Positions 1 through 9,629 of a stretch of DNA of 20,560 bases are shown piece by piece; within the stretch, counting starts at the first letter, position 1; each line of letters opens with the position of its first letter. The notes under the pieces were generated by a model. That model ran no database searches. It was not told the origin of the DNA and worked only from the letters and a program-made list of their open reading frames with translations. This DNA comes from an uncultured Clostridia bacterium (lineage in GTDB: Bacteria > Bacillota > Clostridia > TANB77 > CAG-465): contig CAKOYA010000021.1 of the NCBI GenBank assembly GCA_934130325.1, positions 1 to 20,560 of the forward strand, in the 5' to 3' direction. The position numbers were made by a program, and so were the translations under genes.

Positions 1-140
1 TCAGTAGGTGTTATTACTTTTAAATTGGTGTGTATAATAGTTTTAATTTGTCCTAATTTAACCTTATATTTAAAGTCTTTTAAGATGTCGGTTAAATCTT
101 TATTAGGTTTTAGTTTTTCAATTACTTTAAATTCAAGCAT
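1..140 (-). CDS. Partial hypothetical protein (5' end only)
   Basis: Reading leftwards from an ATG at 140-138, the frame stays open to the window edge (46 codons). It begins M-L-E-F-K-V-I-E-K-L-K-P-N-K-D-L and continues as a charged, soluble-looking sequence rich in Lys, Ile and Leu. A strong ribosome binding site (AGAAAGGAGGAC on the minus strand, about 147-158) lies at good spacing, so the start is well supported even though the gene is truncated. I do not recognise the family from these 46 residues. It lies downstream of the tRNA-Gly on the same strand but is separated from it by a terminator, so it is probably transcribed separately or by read-through. Confidence 0.6.
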   Translation of the reverse strand, partial: MLEFKVIEKLKPNKDLTDILKDFKYKVKLGQIKTIIHTNLKVITPT

Positions 141-184
141 GAAAAAAGTCCTCCTTTCTGTGATAAGAGAACTTTTTAAGTTTT

Positions 185-224
185 ATATAAAATAAAAACT
201 TACGAACAATTAAGTCCGTAAGTT
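185..224 (-). terminator. Intrinsic terminator of tRNA-Gly
   Basis: A perfect 8-bp inverted repeat (AACTTACG at 197-204 with CGTAAGTT at 217-224) is followed, on the minus strand, by TTTTATTTTATA. It ends the tRNA-Gly transcript. Confidence 0.8.
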
Positions 225-233
225 GATTTCAAA

Positions 234-307
<74 letters not shown>

Positions 308-322
308 ATCAATTACATTATT

Positions 323-351
323 ATTATATTCAATTTTGTAATATTTGTCAA
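323..351 (-). promoter_or_regulatory. Consensus sigma-A promoter for tRNA-Gly
   Basis: On the minus strand TTGACA (351-346) and TATAAT (328-323) are separated by exactly 17 bp. Both hexamers match the consensus perfectly, as expected for a stable-RNA gene. The tRNA 5' end lies about 16 bp downstream of the -10. Confidence 0.9.
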
Positions 352-390
352 TAGTTTTTTTGAAAATATATGAAAAAGTTTTTACTGCTA

Positions 391-419
391 TTGAAAACTA
401 ATAAAAAGAATGCTAAAAT
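391..419 (+). promoter_or_regulatory. Probable sigma-A promoter of the ABC transporter gene
   Basis: TTGAAA (391-396) and TAAAAT (414-419) are 17 bp apart. Transcription would start near 426, which lies downstream of the earliest in-frame ATG at 410. That supports the ATG at 458 as the true start of the downstream gene. Confidence 0.6.
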
Positions 420-457
420 ATAAGCGATATAGAGATTTTATTGTTGAAGGGAAAAAT

Positions 458-2179
458 ATGAAAAGGGATACAAGGAGTTTAATAAATCTACTTAAATATT
501 ACAAAAAATATAAGTTTTTATGTATTGCAGTTGTTTTCTTAAGTTTTGTATATGCTATAATTTCTTTACTTTCTCCTATATATGAAGGAAAAATGTTAGG
601 TTATTTTGAAGAATTTAATAAGGGCAATATTATAAAAGTAGCTATTTTCTTAATGGTACTTAGAATTGTTATTGAATTAATAACAAATTTATGGTCAAGG
701 GCTGTATTAAAGCTAAATGGAAAGGTAAATTTTGATTTAAAACACGATATGATGGAAAGTATATCAAATTTTGAATTAGAAAATTTTGATAACACCAATT
801 CAGGAATTTTTATTTCCAGATTAAATAAAGATACATCTGAATTATCAGAATTATTTGATTATGTTACAGATGATTTATCAGGTATTATTTTAAATTTAAG
901 CTTTATAGCATATGTACTTTATTTGAATGTATATTTAGGTATGTTTCTAATCATAAACATAATTTTAACATATATTTTGACTTCAAAAAAATTATTTTAT
1001 TATAAGGATGCAAATTCTAAATATAAAACCAAGGATGAAGAAGTAATAGGGATATATACAGATGTTATAAGAGGAATAAGAGAAATCCAAAATTTAAATT
1101 TGAGAGATGTACTATTAAAGAAAATAAATACAAATCAAAAAGATGTTATAAATTGTAATATAAAAAGAATTGATACTAGAAGAACATGGAATAGATGGAT
1201 AAAAAGTTTTCAACATATATTGGACTTTATGTTTGTGGTATTATGTGTTTATTTAATATTAAATAATAAATTACAGGTTAGTTCATTCTTAATAATATTT
1301 CTATATAAAAATAAAGTATTAACACTTATAGATTATATAGCAGAATTAAGAGAAAAAACTGCTGATGGTAAGGTATCTGCAGTTAGAGTTTTTGATATAA
1401 TTAATTATAGTTCTTTTAGCAAGGAAACTTATGGAGATGTAGAAATTGATAATATAGAAGGAAAAATAAAGTTTGAAAATGTTAATTTTCACTATAATAA
1501 GAAAAAATTGTTTGAAAACTTAAATCTTGAAATAGAACCTAATACAATGGTTGCAATAGTTGGAAAAAGTGGAGAAGGAAAATCAACCATATTAAAACTT
1601 ATAGAAAAAAATTATAAGGTAAATAAGGGAAAAATATTTATTGATAGTGTAGATATTAATGAATTATCGGAAAAAACTATAAGAAATAGTATATCAGTTG
1701 TATCACAAGCACCATATATTTTTAACCTGACTATTAAGGAAAATATTAAGCTTGCAAAGATTTCTGCAACAGATGAAGAAATAATTGAAGCATGTAAAAA
1801 AGCACAAATCCATGAGGATATAATTAAAATGGAAGATGGATATGATACAATGGTTGGAGAAAATGGAACTATATTAAGTGGTGGACAAAAGCAAAGAATT
1901 GCGATTGCTAGGGCATTAATAAAAAAATCAAAAATTATATTATTAGATGAAGCTACAAGTGCATTAGATAATAGAAATCAAAGAAAGATAAAAAAAGTAA
2001 TTAAAGACCTCTCAAAGGATCATACTATTGTTATAGTTGCACATAGATTAAGTACAATAGTTGATTCAGATAATATATTGTTAATACATGATCATAAAAT
2101 TATAAAAACAGGAACTCATGAAGAATTAATAAATAGCAGTAGTGAGTATAAGATGTTGTATGAAATAGATGAGAAGTGA
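458..2179 (+). CDS. ABC exporter half-transporter (TMD-NBD fusion)
   Basis: A 573-residue protein with an N-terminal six-helix transmembrane domain (about residues 1-310) fused to an ATP-binding domain (about 340-573), the layout of MsbA/LmrA-like homodimeric or heterodimeric exporters. The ATPase motifs are complete: Walker A GKSGEGKST at 369-377, signature LSGGQ at 473-477, Walker B ending in D497-E498, and the switch His529 in IVAHRLSTI. It should therefore hydrolyse ATP and pump out a substrate that cannot be read from sequence (drug, lipid or peptide). There is no N-terminal C39 peptidase domain, so it is not a self-processing bacteriocin exporter. I chose the ATG at 458 (GAAGGGA upstream) over the ATG at 410, which precedes the predicted transcription start. 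It stands alone between a promoter and a strong terminator, with no partner half-transporter in view. A link to the surface proteins downstream is not supported. Confidence 0.92.
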   Translation: MKRDTRSLINLLKYYKKYKFLCIAVVFLSFVYAIISLLSPIYEGKMLGYFEEFNKGNIIKVAIFLMVLRIVIELITNLWSRAVLKLNGKVNFDLKHDMMESISNFELENFDNTNSGIFISRLNKDTSELSELFDYVTDDLSGIILNLSFIAYVLYLNVYLGMFLIINIILTYILTSKKLFYYKDANSKYKTKDEEVIGIYTDVIRGIREIQNLNLRDVLLKKINTNQKDVINCNIKRIDTRRTWNRWIKSFQHILDFMFVVLCVYLILNNKLQVSSFLIIFLYKNKVLTLIDYIAELREKTADGKVSAVRVFDIINYSSFSKETYGDVEIDNIEGKIKFENVNFHYNKKKLFENLNLEIEPNTMVAIVGKSGEGKSTILKLIEKNYKVNKGKIFIDSVDINELSEKTIRNSISVVSQAPYIFNLTIKENIKLAKISATDEEIIEACKKAQIHEDIIKMEDGYDTMVGENGTILSGGQKQRIAIARALIKKSKIILLDEATSALDNRNQRKIKKVIKDLSKDHTIVIVAHRLSTIVDSDNILLIHDHKIIKTGTHEELINSSSEYKMLYEIDEK

Positions 2180-2190
2180 TAAATTATCTT

Positions 2191-2225
2191 AATGTGTAAT
2201 ATTTTTAATATTGCACATTTTTTTC
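2191..2225 (+). terminator. Intrinsic terminator after the ABC transporter
   Basis: A 13-bp stem (AATGTGTAATATT at 2191-2203 with AATATTGCACATT at 2207-2219, one U-G wobble) and a 3-nt loop are followed by a T-rich run to 2225. It separates the transporter from the surface-protein locus. Confidence 0.88.
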
Positions 2226-2258
2226 TTATAATAAAATAAAAAACATACTTAAAAAGAC

Positions 2259-2287
2259 TTGAAAAAAGTATACAAAAATTATAAAAT
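2259..2287 (+). promoter_or_regulatory. Candidate promoter of the first giant surface-protein gene
   Basis: TTGAAA (2259-2264), a 17-bp spacer and TAAAAT (2282-2287) would give a leader of about 80 nt. The region is so AT-rich that another pair (TTGAAA at 2292-2297 with TTATAT near 2315) is also possible. The leader contains a GCGTAG direct repeat at 2325-2330 and 2340-2345 whose role, if any, is unknown. Confidence 0.45.
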
Positions 2288-2373
2288 AAAATTGAAAATG
2301 TCGTTAAAAATAATTTATATGAAAGCGTAGTTTTATATGGCGTAGATATATGTAAATAAAGGGGAATTTTTTG

Positions 2374-5300
2374 ATGCAAGCAAAGAAAAAATTTGGAATT
2401 AGTTTAATCGTTTTAATAATAACAATTATTGTAACACTTATAATAGTGTCTGCTGTTGTATTTTCTATTGGAAACAATATTAAAGAGGCAAATCTTAGTA
2501 AATTTACAAATCAAATATCTCAGTTAGAAGATGCATTAAATTCGTATTATATATCTACAAATGCTTTACCTCAAAGTGAAGAGATGAGTAAAGATGAGGT
2601 AAAAGAAGTAGTAGAAAATTATAATGTATTTGAAAAGGAATTAGAATTAAATGGAGATTCATCTTCAAATTTATACAAATTGGATATATCTCAAATGGAT
2701 ATTGAGGGAGATACTTCAAAACTAAATAATCTAATTTATTCATATCCAAATTTTAATGTATATGACTTAAATGGATTTAAACAGGACGATAATATTTATT
2801 ATTCAATAACTTCAAGAATAAATGATAAAATTGTAGAAATTAATAACTCTGATAGTAATTCAAGTATTGGAATATCTGAGGGTGCTACTTTGAAGATGAC
2901 AAATGATACAAGTACTAATACCAACAAGTTAGGAATAAATATTAATGCTACTCTTAAACCAGAGCATATTTTAGAATTATATTTTTCAAATATAACATCA
3001 GGAAAGAAAGTAAAAAGATCAGATGATGGGTATATAAATATAGTATTTAATAATTTAGAACAGTTAAATGAAAGCCTTGAAAATACTATATCTGAAGATG
3101 AGATTGATAAGTTTAATAGTTCAACAGAAAAGATAGTAAAGGCTGTAATAAAAGATACTAACAACAGTAATATCATTGCTGAAGAAATTTGTAATGTTAG
3201 TAACTATGATCCAATAGCACCTAATTTTAGTTTTGTAAGTGATGCTATGTATGATAATATGAAGGTATTAAGGTTTAAGGTTTTTGATAATAGTAGTGGA
3301 GTAAAAGAAGTTCGTTATGACTATTTACAAAAATTTGATACAAATTCCAATGTACAAAATTATTACAGCTCATTGGAAAGTTTTGATAATCAATATATGG
3401 AAAAAAAAGCTAAAGTGCTAGAGGCAAATGATATTGTAGATAATCAAATAGAATTAAAAATTCCAAAAGAAGTGGCAACAGTGTGTGCTATTGCAATTGA
3501 TAATGCTGGAAATACATCAGGTATTGAAACAGTTACATATACTAAAAATGTTCTTTGTAGGATTACTATAGATAAAACAAATCCTACATCATCTAATGAA
3601 ATATTGTATACGTTTAAATTTAACAAAGATGTGCAAGGCTTTGAAAAAGATGATATAAATGTAACAAATGGAATAAAAGGAACTTTTAGTAAAGTAAGCT
3701 CAAGTGAATATACGTTACTAGTAACAGATGGAGCAAGTGGTGTTCAAATTGTAGAAGTACCTAGTGATGTATGTACAGATGGAAATGGAAACCAAAATAC
3801 TGGTGCAACTTACAAGTTAAATATAGATAAAATATCTCCAACTATATCAAATATAATTGTGGCATCCCCAGTGGATGGTAAATATAAAGCAGGGCAAAAA
3901 GTAGATATAAAAGTTGCTTATGATAAAAATATATATGCAAATAGTAATAAATCTAAAGTAACATCATCTAATGCACCTAAGTTAAAAATAAGATTTGGAA
4001 ATGGCTCTGAAAGAGAAACAAGTTTTTCAAGTGTAAGTGAAAAAGAGATAATGTATTCGTACACTATACAATCAGGAGATAATGGATTACTTACTTCAAG
4101 TTCATATAATGGAAAAGTGTATGATTCTTTAGGAAATGAATTAATATTAAGTAGTATGAAAATTGGTGGGTATAAAATAGAGGCAGATACAACTCCACCG
4201 GTACTAAATAATATAAAAGTAACATCGCCAAGTTCAGGTACGTATGCAAGTGGGCAAAAAGTTACAATAGTAGCAGAGTATAGTGAAAATGTATATGGAA
4301 GTGGAAAGGCTACACTAACAAGTAGTACAGCACCAGTATTAAAAATAAAATTTGGAACAGGAACAGAAAGAATAACAAACTTTTCAAGCGTAAGTTCAAA
4401 TAAAATAACATATACATATACGATATCATCAACTGATGAAGGTGTACTTGCTACAACAAGTTATAGTGGAAGTGTATATGATGAGTTAGGAAATGTTACA
4501 CAAGTAAGTAATAAGACATTAACTGGAAATAATATAACAGCATTAACAGGTGCGATTAATAAAACAACCCAAAAGTATTACATAAAATTACAAGATGCAA
4601 TAGATCAATCTTCTAATGGAAATGAAATACAACTGTTGTCTTCTAAAGCAGTAGATAAAAATATTAACATAGGAAGTAACAAAAACATAGTATTAGATTT
4701 AAATAACATAAGTATTACTAATAGTACTTTAAGTACAGATAATGAAGAATATATAATAACTTCTAGTGGAACAACAGTACTAAAAAATGCAAAATTATCA
4801 GGTGGATTACTTATAAAAAATAATGGAAACTTAACTCTAAGTAATTCACAACTTTCTACTGATGAATACGAAGCAATAGAAAATTCTAGTGGAAGTTTAG
4901 CATTAGTTGATGGTGTAAATATAGACTGTATAATGGCAACAGCTATAAGAAATAATAGTGGTGCAACTTTAACTCTAGGAATAAATGATGACAACATAAG
5001 CACAGAGACTCCTAAAATAACTGCTAGACTTCCAATAGTAAATAACGGTACATTTAATTTTTATGATGGTAAGTTATTCTATGAAAATAATATTGCAATT
5101 TCAGGAATAGTTAGTACCACACCAACAAATTATGATGTTATATACTATACAGAAAATGGTAAAAAAGTGGCAAGTTTAGGAATTGCAGTAGTAAAGAATA
5201 TTACCAAAAATATAGGATATTTAGATTTACCTACGGCAGTAAACAGTGCTACAGATGGTGATATAATAAAAATGTTAGAAGATATAACATTATCTGAGAC

Positions 5301-8300
5301 ATTAGACATAGATAAAGATATAACATTAGATTTTAATGCTTCTATATTATCATCATCGATTACAGATTACGTTATAAATAATACTAAAAATTTAACATTA
5401 ACAAATAGTGCATCAGGAGGAAGTGGTATAACTGGTAAGTACGGAATAATAAACTCTGGTACAATTGATATTAGAGTAAGTATAAATGCTGATTCATGGC
5501 ATGGAATATTAAATACTGGAACTGTTAATTTAAATGGTGGTAGTATAACGGGGGCAACTTCAGGAATATATAGTAATGCTTCATCTGCTACTACAAATAT
5601 TATTAGCGGAGATGTGGAAAGTACAAGCGGCAATGGTGTATACTTAAAGTTCGGTACGTTAAATATTGGAAATAATACTGATAGCACAGTAAGTACTACA
5701 TCGCCTACTATTAGTGGAAAAAATTACGGAGTATATAAAGAGGCAGGAACATTTAATTTTTATGATGGAGTTATAAGTGGAGAATCTAGTGCAATTTATG
5801 GAACAGTAAATTCTACACCAACTAATTATAGTGTAATATATTCAAATTATAATAAAACAGCTAAATTAGGGAAAAATACTGAGATTGTTGCAACTAATAC
5901 AACTTTAAATAAGAATTATGATAATTTACAAGTTGCTATAGATTCTGCATCAAGTGGAAATGCATTAAAGATATTAAAGAACATCCAATTAAGTGAAAGT
6001 CTAAAAGTTGCAGCTACAAGAAATTCAAGTAAAGATCTTAATACTCTTGCAATAGATACAAATAGCTTCGAAATATCATCAAGTTCTACATATGCCTTAG
6101 AAAATAGTATTGCATTGACTATATCTGGAACAGGAAAAATAGCAAGTACTAGCAATACAGCTATATATCATACTTCTAAAGAATTAACATTAAGTGAGTG
6201 CCAAGTATCGTCAGATACAAAATATGGAGTAGAGATACATGCAACTTCAGCTGAGGCAGCAACTACTATTGTAAATATAAAAAATAATGCTAGTGTATCT
6301 GGAACAACTGGAATATACGTTTACTATGGTGGTATTAATCTAGTAAGCGGTACAGTAACTGGAAGTACGAGCTATGGTATTAATCTAACTAGCGGATCTA
6401 ATAACAAGTTAACTATGAGTGGTGGAATTGTAAAGTCAATAAGTGGAAGTTATGCGTTGTATATGTCTTCTAGTACTAGAGCAGTTATAACAAGTGGAAA
6501 TATACAAGCGGATTCAGGGTCTGGAATATATGTAGAAAATTCTACTAATAATCAGTTAACTCTTGGTACAAATGATAATACAATTAGTCAATTGCCTAAA
6601 GTTACTGGTAGTAAATATGGAGTATATAGTAGTGGCACAAATTCTGTATTCAATTTTTACGATGGCATTATAACTGGGTCAAATTCAGGTGCAATACAAG
6701 GAGTAAATGTTGATTCTAAACCAAGTGGATATGAAGTGATATATAGTAAAAATAATACAATAGCAAGTTTAGATGCATCATATAATGTAGTGGCAACTAA
6801 TACAACTTTGAATAAAAATTATGGAGATATACAGGTAGCTATAGATTCTGCATCAAGTGGAAATACAATACAGTTAAAAAAGAGTTTTACATATTCTACT
6901 CAAATATCAATACCTAGTGGAAAAACAATTAATTTAAACTCAAATGGTTATACTATAACATCAAATTCTACAAGTTCGTATGTTATTTCAAATGCTGGAA
7001 CATTAACTATATCTGGAACAGGGAAGATAGTTAGTACAGGGTATAGTGTCGTAAATAATACAGGTACGTTAAATTTAAATTCAACTGCTACTATAGAAGG
7101 CCCAAGTACTGCAGCAAAATATGGAATTCTTAATACTGCTGGAACAATAAATATAGCAGGAGGAACAGTTACAAGCGGAGATGGAATTAGATTAGTTAGT
7201 GGAACTTTAGCTATGAGTAGTGGACTGGTAAATTCAAAAGCTGATGATGCAATAGAATATGTTAATGGAAAAATCACATTAACTGGTGGAAAAGTAACAG
7301 GAAAGTATGGAATTTGGAAAAGTGGAACAACTACTGCAGAAGATGTATTAACTTTAGGTACAGATGATTCTACGGTTAGCACAACTAGTCCAGAAATTAC
7401 CACTACAAGTGGAGCAACAAATTTCCCAGCTACAGGAACATTTAATTTCTATGACGGTGTTATAACAGGAGGAGCAACATTGTCATTAAATGTTGATAAT
7501 CTTCCAACTAAAGCATCAGGTACATATAATGTTGTGTATTCAAATAGCAATAAAACAGCTAAATTATCAAATAGTGCAGTTGTAACCAATACATCTTTAA
7601 ACAAAAATTATGAAGATATACAGGTAGCTGTAGATTCTGCGTCAAGTGGAAATACATTAAAATTATTAAAAAGTATTAGTAAATCAACTACTAATCAATT
7701 AGTAGAAATAAAATCAGATGATAATATAATATTAGACACTAATGGATTTACATTGGAAAATACAAATAGCACTTCTACTGCCACATCATCAAGTTCTACA
7801 GTATATACAATTTTAAATAGTGGAACTTTGAAAATAACTGGTAATGGAAAGATAACTGGTTCAACATATTATCCTATAAAAAATGATAGTACTTTGACAT
7901 TTGAAACGGCTACTATAACTGGTAAACATGCCGTAAAAAATTCTGGAGATTTTGTAATGAACAGTGGAAGTATGCAAAATACTGAAACAAGAGGAATTGT
8001 ATCAAATTATGGAAACTTCACTATAAAAGGTGGAGAAATTAAAGCGTATTGTCAGGGAATAGAAAATAATTCATCAGGATCAACAATTAGTATAGAGGGT
8101 GGTACTATTGAAGGAGCAGCGTATATTATTGATTTAACGTATGGAACCTGTGATATGAGTGGAGGCACAATTCAATTAACAAAAGCTTGGACTGAAGAGT
8201 ATGGCGGTGAGTGTGTTTGTATTAATAATGGTCTTAATAATAGTGTAACATTTAATATGAGTGGAGGAATAATAAATAATAGCTTTAAACCAACATTTGA

Positions 8301-9561
8301 ATATGAGTCTGCTTATGATGCAACTTGGAATTCGGGAATTTGGATTTGGAATAATAGTAATTGTTATGTAAATATTACAGGCGGCGAAATAAATGTACCA
8401 TACGGTAATGGTATATTTAGGTATTATGTTGATGACTCAGAGATTACTTTAGGAAAGAATGATAGTAGCATTTCATCTTCTTCTCCAACTATAACAGCAG
8501 GTATATATGGAGTTCTTTTAAGAGAAAGTGAGAATTGTTCATTCAATTTTTATGATGGTATTATATCTGGAGGAAAAGAAACTATAGTAGCAAATGTAAG
8601 TGATACACCAAGTGGATATAAAGTGGGATATTTTGCTAATGGTACAAGTGCAAAACTTATTCCAAACTCTGTTACAGCAATTAATGAAACAACTGGTACA
8701 ACGTATACATCTCTTGTAACAGCTATTTCTAATGCTTTAGCTGGAAACACCGTATCTATGCAAAGTGATACTAGTGTTTCAAGTGCAATAAGTATAACAA
8801 AAGCTCTTAATTTAAATATGAATAAGTACACACTATCTTCTACATCAACTAGTGCATATGTTTTAAATAACTCAAGTTCAGGAGATTTGACGATTAAAAG
8901 TATGAATAACTCTGGTAAAATTTTAAGTTCTGGTTATCGTGCAATATATAATGGTGGCCATATGGTAATTGATAACTGTAATGTAGAAACTACCGCAAGT
9001 AATTATGCTATATATAATAATTCATCAAGTTCTAAAAAGTTGGAAATACAAAATAACTCAAATATTACAGGTGGTACTGAGGGTGTATATATGTATACAG
9101 GAATATTGGATTTAAATAGTGGGACTATAACTGGAAATTCATCATATGGTGTAGACTTAACAAGTGGAACAACTCTAAATATGAATGGAGGAACAATAAA
9201 AACAAATGGAACTAGTGAAAGTATTTCTGCACTTGGTGTAACATCTGCAACAACAAATGTTAAAAAGGGTAATATTATTTCAGAAAATGGAAGAGGTGTA
9301 TATATTACTAATAATTCAAGTAGTAAGCTTAATATAGGAGATAGTAGTATTGAACTTGATAATTCAACTCCAATTATAACTGGAGGTACATATGGTATAT
9401 ATTCTGCCGGTTCATCTTCTATAATAAGTTTATATAATGGTGTTATAAAAGGTAAAACTGCTGCAATAAATTCTGAATCATATATCGATAATAAAAGATC
9501 AGGATATAATTTAGATAACTATACAAGTGGTGATTATAAATACTTAAGGTTAACAAAATAA
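2374..9561 (+). CDS. Giant surface protein: pilin-like N-anchor, Ig-like domains, six beta-helix modules
   Basis: A 2,395-residue protein. Residues 1-32 form a type IV pilin-like leader: a short basic stretch, then F7-G8|I9-S-L-I-V13 and a hydrophobic helix, as in prepilin-peptidase substrates, but with Val instead of Glu at mature position 5. A pilin-sized globular region follows, then an Ig-like domain of the 'FxFxxDVxGFExxDIxVxNG' type (about 398-488; Big_12-like) and two related Ig-like domains (489-604 and 606-725). The rest is long Ser/Thr/Asn/Gly-rich repeats of the 'GTLNIxGGTVTSxxGI' type, typical of right-handed parallel beta-helices. They fall into modules closing with N-F-Y-D-G at residues 895, 1128, 1427, 1691 and 2058 and a degenerate S-L-Y-N-G at 2352. 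There is no LPXTG motif or C-terminal anchor, so the N-terminal helix is the only evident attachment. The ATG at 2374 is preferred over the TTG at 2371 because AAAGGGGA lies upstream at better spacing. It is probably an adhesin or glycan-binding display protein (inference). It heads a pair with the small membrane protein at 9630. Confidence 0.88.
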   Translation: MQAKKKFGISLIVLIITIIVTLIIVSAVVFSIGNNIKEANLSKFTNQISQLEDALNSYYISTNALPQSEEMSKDEVKEVVENYNVFEKELELNGDSSSNLYKLDISQMDIEGDTSKLNNLIYSYPNFNVYDLNGFKQDDNIYYSITSRINDKIVEINNSDSNSSIGISEGATLKMTNDTSTNTNKLGININATLKPEHILELYFSNITSGKKVKRSDDGYINIVFNNLEQLNESLENTISEDEIDKFNSSTEKIVKAVIKDTNNSNIIAEEICNVSNYDPIAPNFSFVSDAMYDNMKVLRFKVFDNSSGVKEVRYDYLQKFDTNSNVQNYYSSLESFDNQYMEKKAKVLEANDIVDNQIELKIPKEVATVCAIAIDNAGNTSGIETVTYTKNVLCRITIDKTNPTSSNEILYTFKFNKDVQGFEKDDINVTNGIKGTFSKVSSSEYTLLVTDGASGVQIVEVPSDVCTDGNGNQNTGATYKLNIDKISPTISNIIVASPVDGKYKAGQKVDIKVAYDKNIYANSNKSKVTSSNAPKLKIRFGNGSERETSFSSVSEKEIMYSYTIQSGDNGLLTSSSYNGKVYDSLGNELILSSMKIGGYKIEADTTPPVLNNIKVTSPSSGTYASGQKVTIVAEYSENVYGSGKATLTSSTAPVLKIKFGTGTERITNFSSVSSNKITYTYTISSTDEGVLATTSYSGSVYDELGNVTQVSNKTLTGNNITALTGAINKTTQKYYIKLQDAIDQSSNGNEIQLLSSKAVDKNINIGSNKNIVLDLNNISITNSTLSTDNEEYIITSSGTTVLKNAKLSGGLLIKNNGNLTLSNSQLSTDEYEAIENSSGSLALVDGVNIDCIMATAIRNNSGATLTLGINDDNISTETPKITARLPIVNNGTFNFYDGKLFYENNIAISGIVSTTPTNYDVIYYTENGKKVASLGIAVVKNITKNIGYLDLPTAVNSATDGDIIKMLEDITLSETLDIDKDITLDFNASILSSSITDYVINNTKNLTLTNSASGGSGITGKYGIINSGTIDIRVSINADSWHGILNTGTVNLNGGSITGATSGIYSNASSATTNIISGDVESTSGNGVYLKFGTLNIGNNTDSTVSTTSPTISGKNYGVYKEAGTFNFYDGVISGESSAIYGTVNSTPTNYSVIYSNYNKTAKLGKNTEIVATNTTLNKNYDNLQVAIDSASSGNALKILKNIQLSESLKVAATRNSSKDLNTLAIDTNSFEISSSSTYALENSIALTISGTGKIASTSNTAIYHTSKELTLSECQVSSDTKYGVEIHATSAEAATTIVNIKNNASVSGTTGIYVYYGGINLVSGTVTGSTSYGINLTSGSNNKLTMSGGIVKSISGSYALYMSSSTRAVITSGNIQADSGSGIYVENSTNNQLTLGTNDNTISQLPKVTGSKYGVYSSGTNSVFNFYDGIITGSNSGAIQGVNVDSKPSGYEVIYSKNNTIASLDASYNVVATNTTLNKNYGDIQVAIDSASSGNTIQLKKSFTYSTQISIPSGKTINLNSNGYTITSNSTSSYVISNAGTLTISGTGKIVSTGYSVVNNTGTLNLNSTATIEGPSTAAKYGILNTAGTINIAGGTVTSGDGIRLVSGTLAMSSGLVNSKADDAIEYVNGKITLTGGKVTGKYGIWKSGTTTAEDVLTLGTDDSTVSTTSPEITTTSGATNFPATGTFNFYDGVITGGATLSLNVDNLPTKASGTYNVVYSNSNKTAKLSNSAVVTNTSLNKNYEDIQVAVDSASSGNTLKLLKSISKSTTNQLVEIKSDDNIILDTNGFTLENTNSTSTATSSSSTVYTILNSGTLKITGNGKITGSTYYPIKNDSTLTFETATITGKHAVKNSGDFVMNSGSMQNTETRGIVSNYGNFTIKGGEIKAYCQGIENNSSGSTISIEGGTIEGAAYIIDLTYGTCDMSGGTIQLTKAWTEEYGGECVCINNGLNNSVTFNMSGGIINNSFKPTFEYESAYDATWNSGIWIWNNSNCYVNITGGEINVPYGNGIFRYYVDDSEITLGKNDSSISSSSPTITAGIYGVLLRESENCSFNFYDGIISGGKETIVANVSDTPSGYKVGYFANGTSAKLIPNSVTAINETTGTTYTSLVTAISNALAGNTVSMQSDTSVSSAISITKALNLNMNKYTLSSTSTSAYVLNNSSSGDLTIKSMNNSGKILSSGYRAIYNGGHMVIDNCNVETTASNYAIYNNSSSSKKLEIQNNSNITGGTEGVYMYTGILDLNSGTITGNSSYGVDLTSGTTLNMNGGTIKTNGTSESISALGVTSATTNVKKGNIISENGRGVYITNNSSSKLNIGDSSIELDNSTPIITGGTYGIYSAGSSSIISLYNGVIKGKTAAINSESYIDNKRSGYNLDNYTSGDYKYLRLTK
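4191..4545 (+). repeat. Ig-like domain repeat, copy 1 (near-identical copy at 12273)
   Basis: About 355 bp encoding the Ig-like domain that starts P-P-V-L-N-N-I-K-V-T-S-P is almost identical at the DNA level to 12273-12627 in the next giant gene. I count roughly 15-20 differences by eye, many clustered at the 3' end. The neighbouring domain at 3838-4185 is a much more diverged version of the same fold. The pattern indicates a recent duplication or gene conversion between the paralogues. Confidence 0.9.
5891..5961 (+). repeat. Inter-module linker DNA repeat, copy 1 of 3
   Basis: This roughly 70-bp segment encodes T-N-T-T-L-N-K-N-Y-x-x-L/I-Q-V-A-I-D-S-A-S-S-G-N. It recurs with few changes at 6794-6864 and 7584-7653. 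The conservation at DNA level is higher than in the strands around it and offers homology for unequal recombination. Confidence 0.8.
6794..6864 (+). repeat. Inter-module linker DNA repeat, copy 2 of 3
   Basis: Closely similar to 5891-5961. The stretch GATTCTGCATCAAGTGGAAA is identical in the two copies. Confidence 0.8.
7584..7653 (+). repeat. Inter-module linker DNA repeat, copy 3 of 3
   Basis: Same linker as at 5891 and 6794 with a few more substitutions (for example Ile to Val in the Q-V-A-V-D segment). It joins the fourth and fifth beta-helix modules. Confidence 0.75.
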
Positions 9562-9570
9562 TAAAATATC

Positions 9571-9599
9571 AGAGAAAAGTTTAAATATAACTTTTCTTT
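9571..9599 (+). terminator. Hairpin after the first giant gene (weak terminator or attenuator)
   Basis: AGAGAAAAGTT pairs with AACTTTTCTTT around a short AT loop. The tail after the stem is only TTGATATAAT, so termination may be partial, which would let the downstream small gene be co-transcribed at a reduced level. A TATAAT at 9602-9607 just behind it could serve as a separate -10, but no good -35 is visible. Confidence 0.45.
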
Positions 9600-9629
9600 G
9601 ATATAATAAATAAAAGGAGATGATATATT

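Larger units (their letters stand above)
4550..9561 (+). repeat. Tandem beta-helix modules ending in NFYDG
   Basis: Protein-level modules of 233-367 residues repeat through this region. Each starts with a K-x-Y-x-x-I/L-Q-x-A-I/V-D segment followed by S-x-G-N, continues through many short 'SGTLxIxxG' strands, and closes with (T/S)-x-F-N-F-Y-D-G, then V-x-x-x-P-x-x-Y-x-V-x-Y. NFYDG codons begin at 5056, 5755, 6652, 7444 and 8545; a degenerate SLYNG begins at 9427. Module length varies through insertion or loss of individual strands, as expected for a solenoid. Confidence 0.8.

Noticed and set aside
5891..7653. Regularly repeated short DNA segments suggesting a CRISPR array
   Set aside because: The repeats are imperfect, hundreds of bases apart, in frame and coding; they are inter-module linkers of a solenoid protein.
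9480..9561. LPXTG or other wall-sorting signal at the C-terminus of the giant protein
   Set aside because: The end is simply the last repeat (Y-L-R-L-T-K); there is no LPXTG, hydrophobic tail or basic end. The second giant protein also lacks one.
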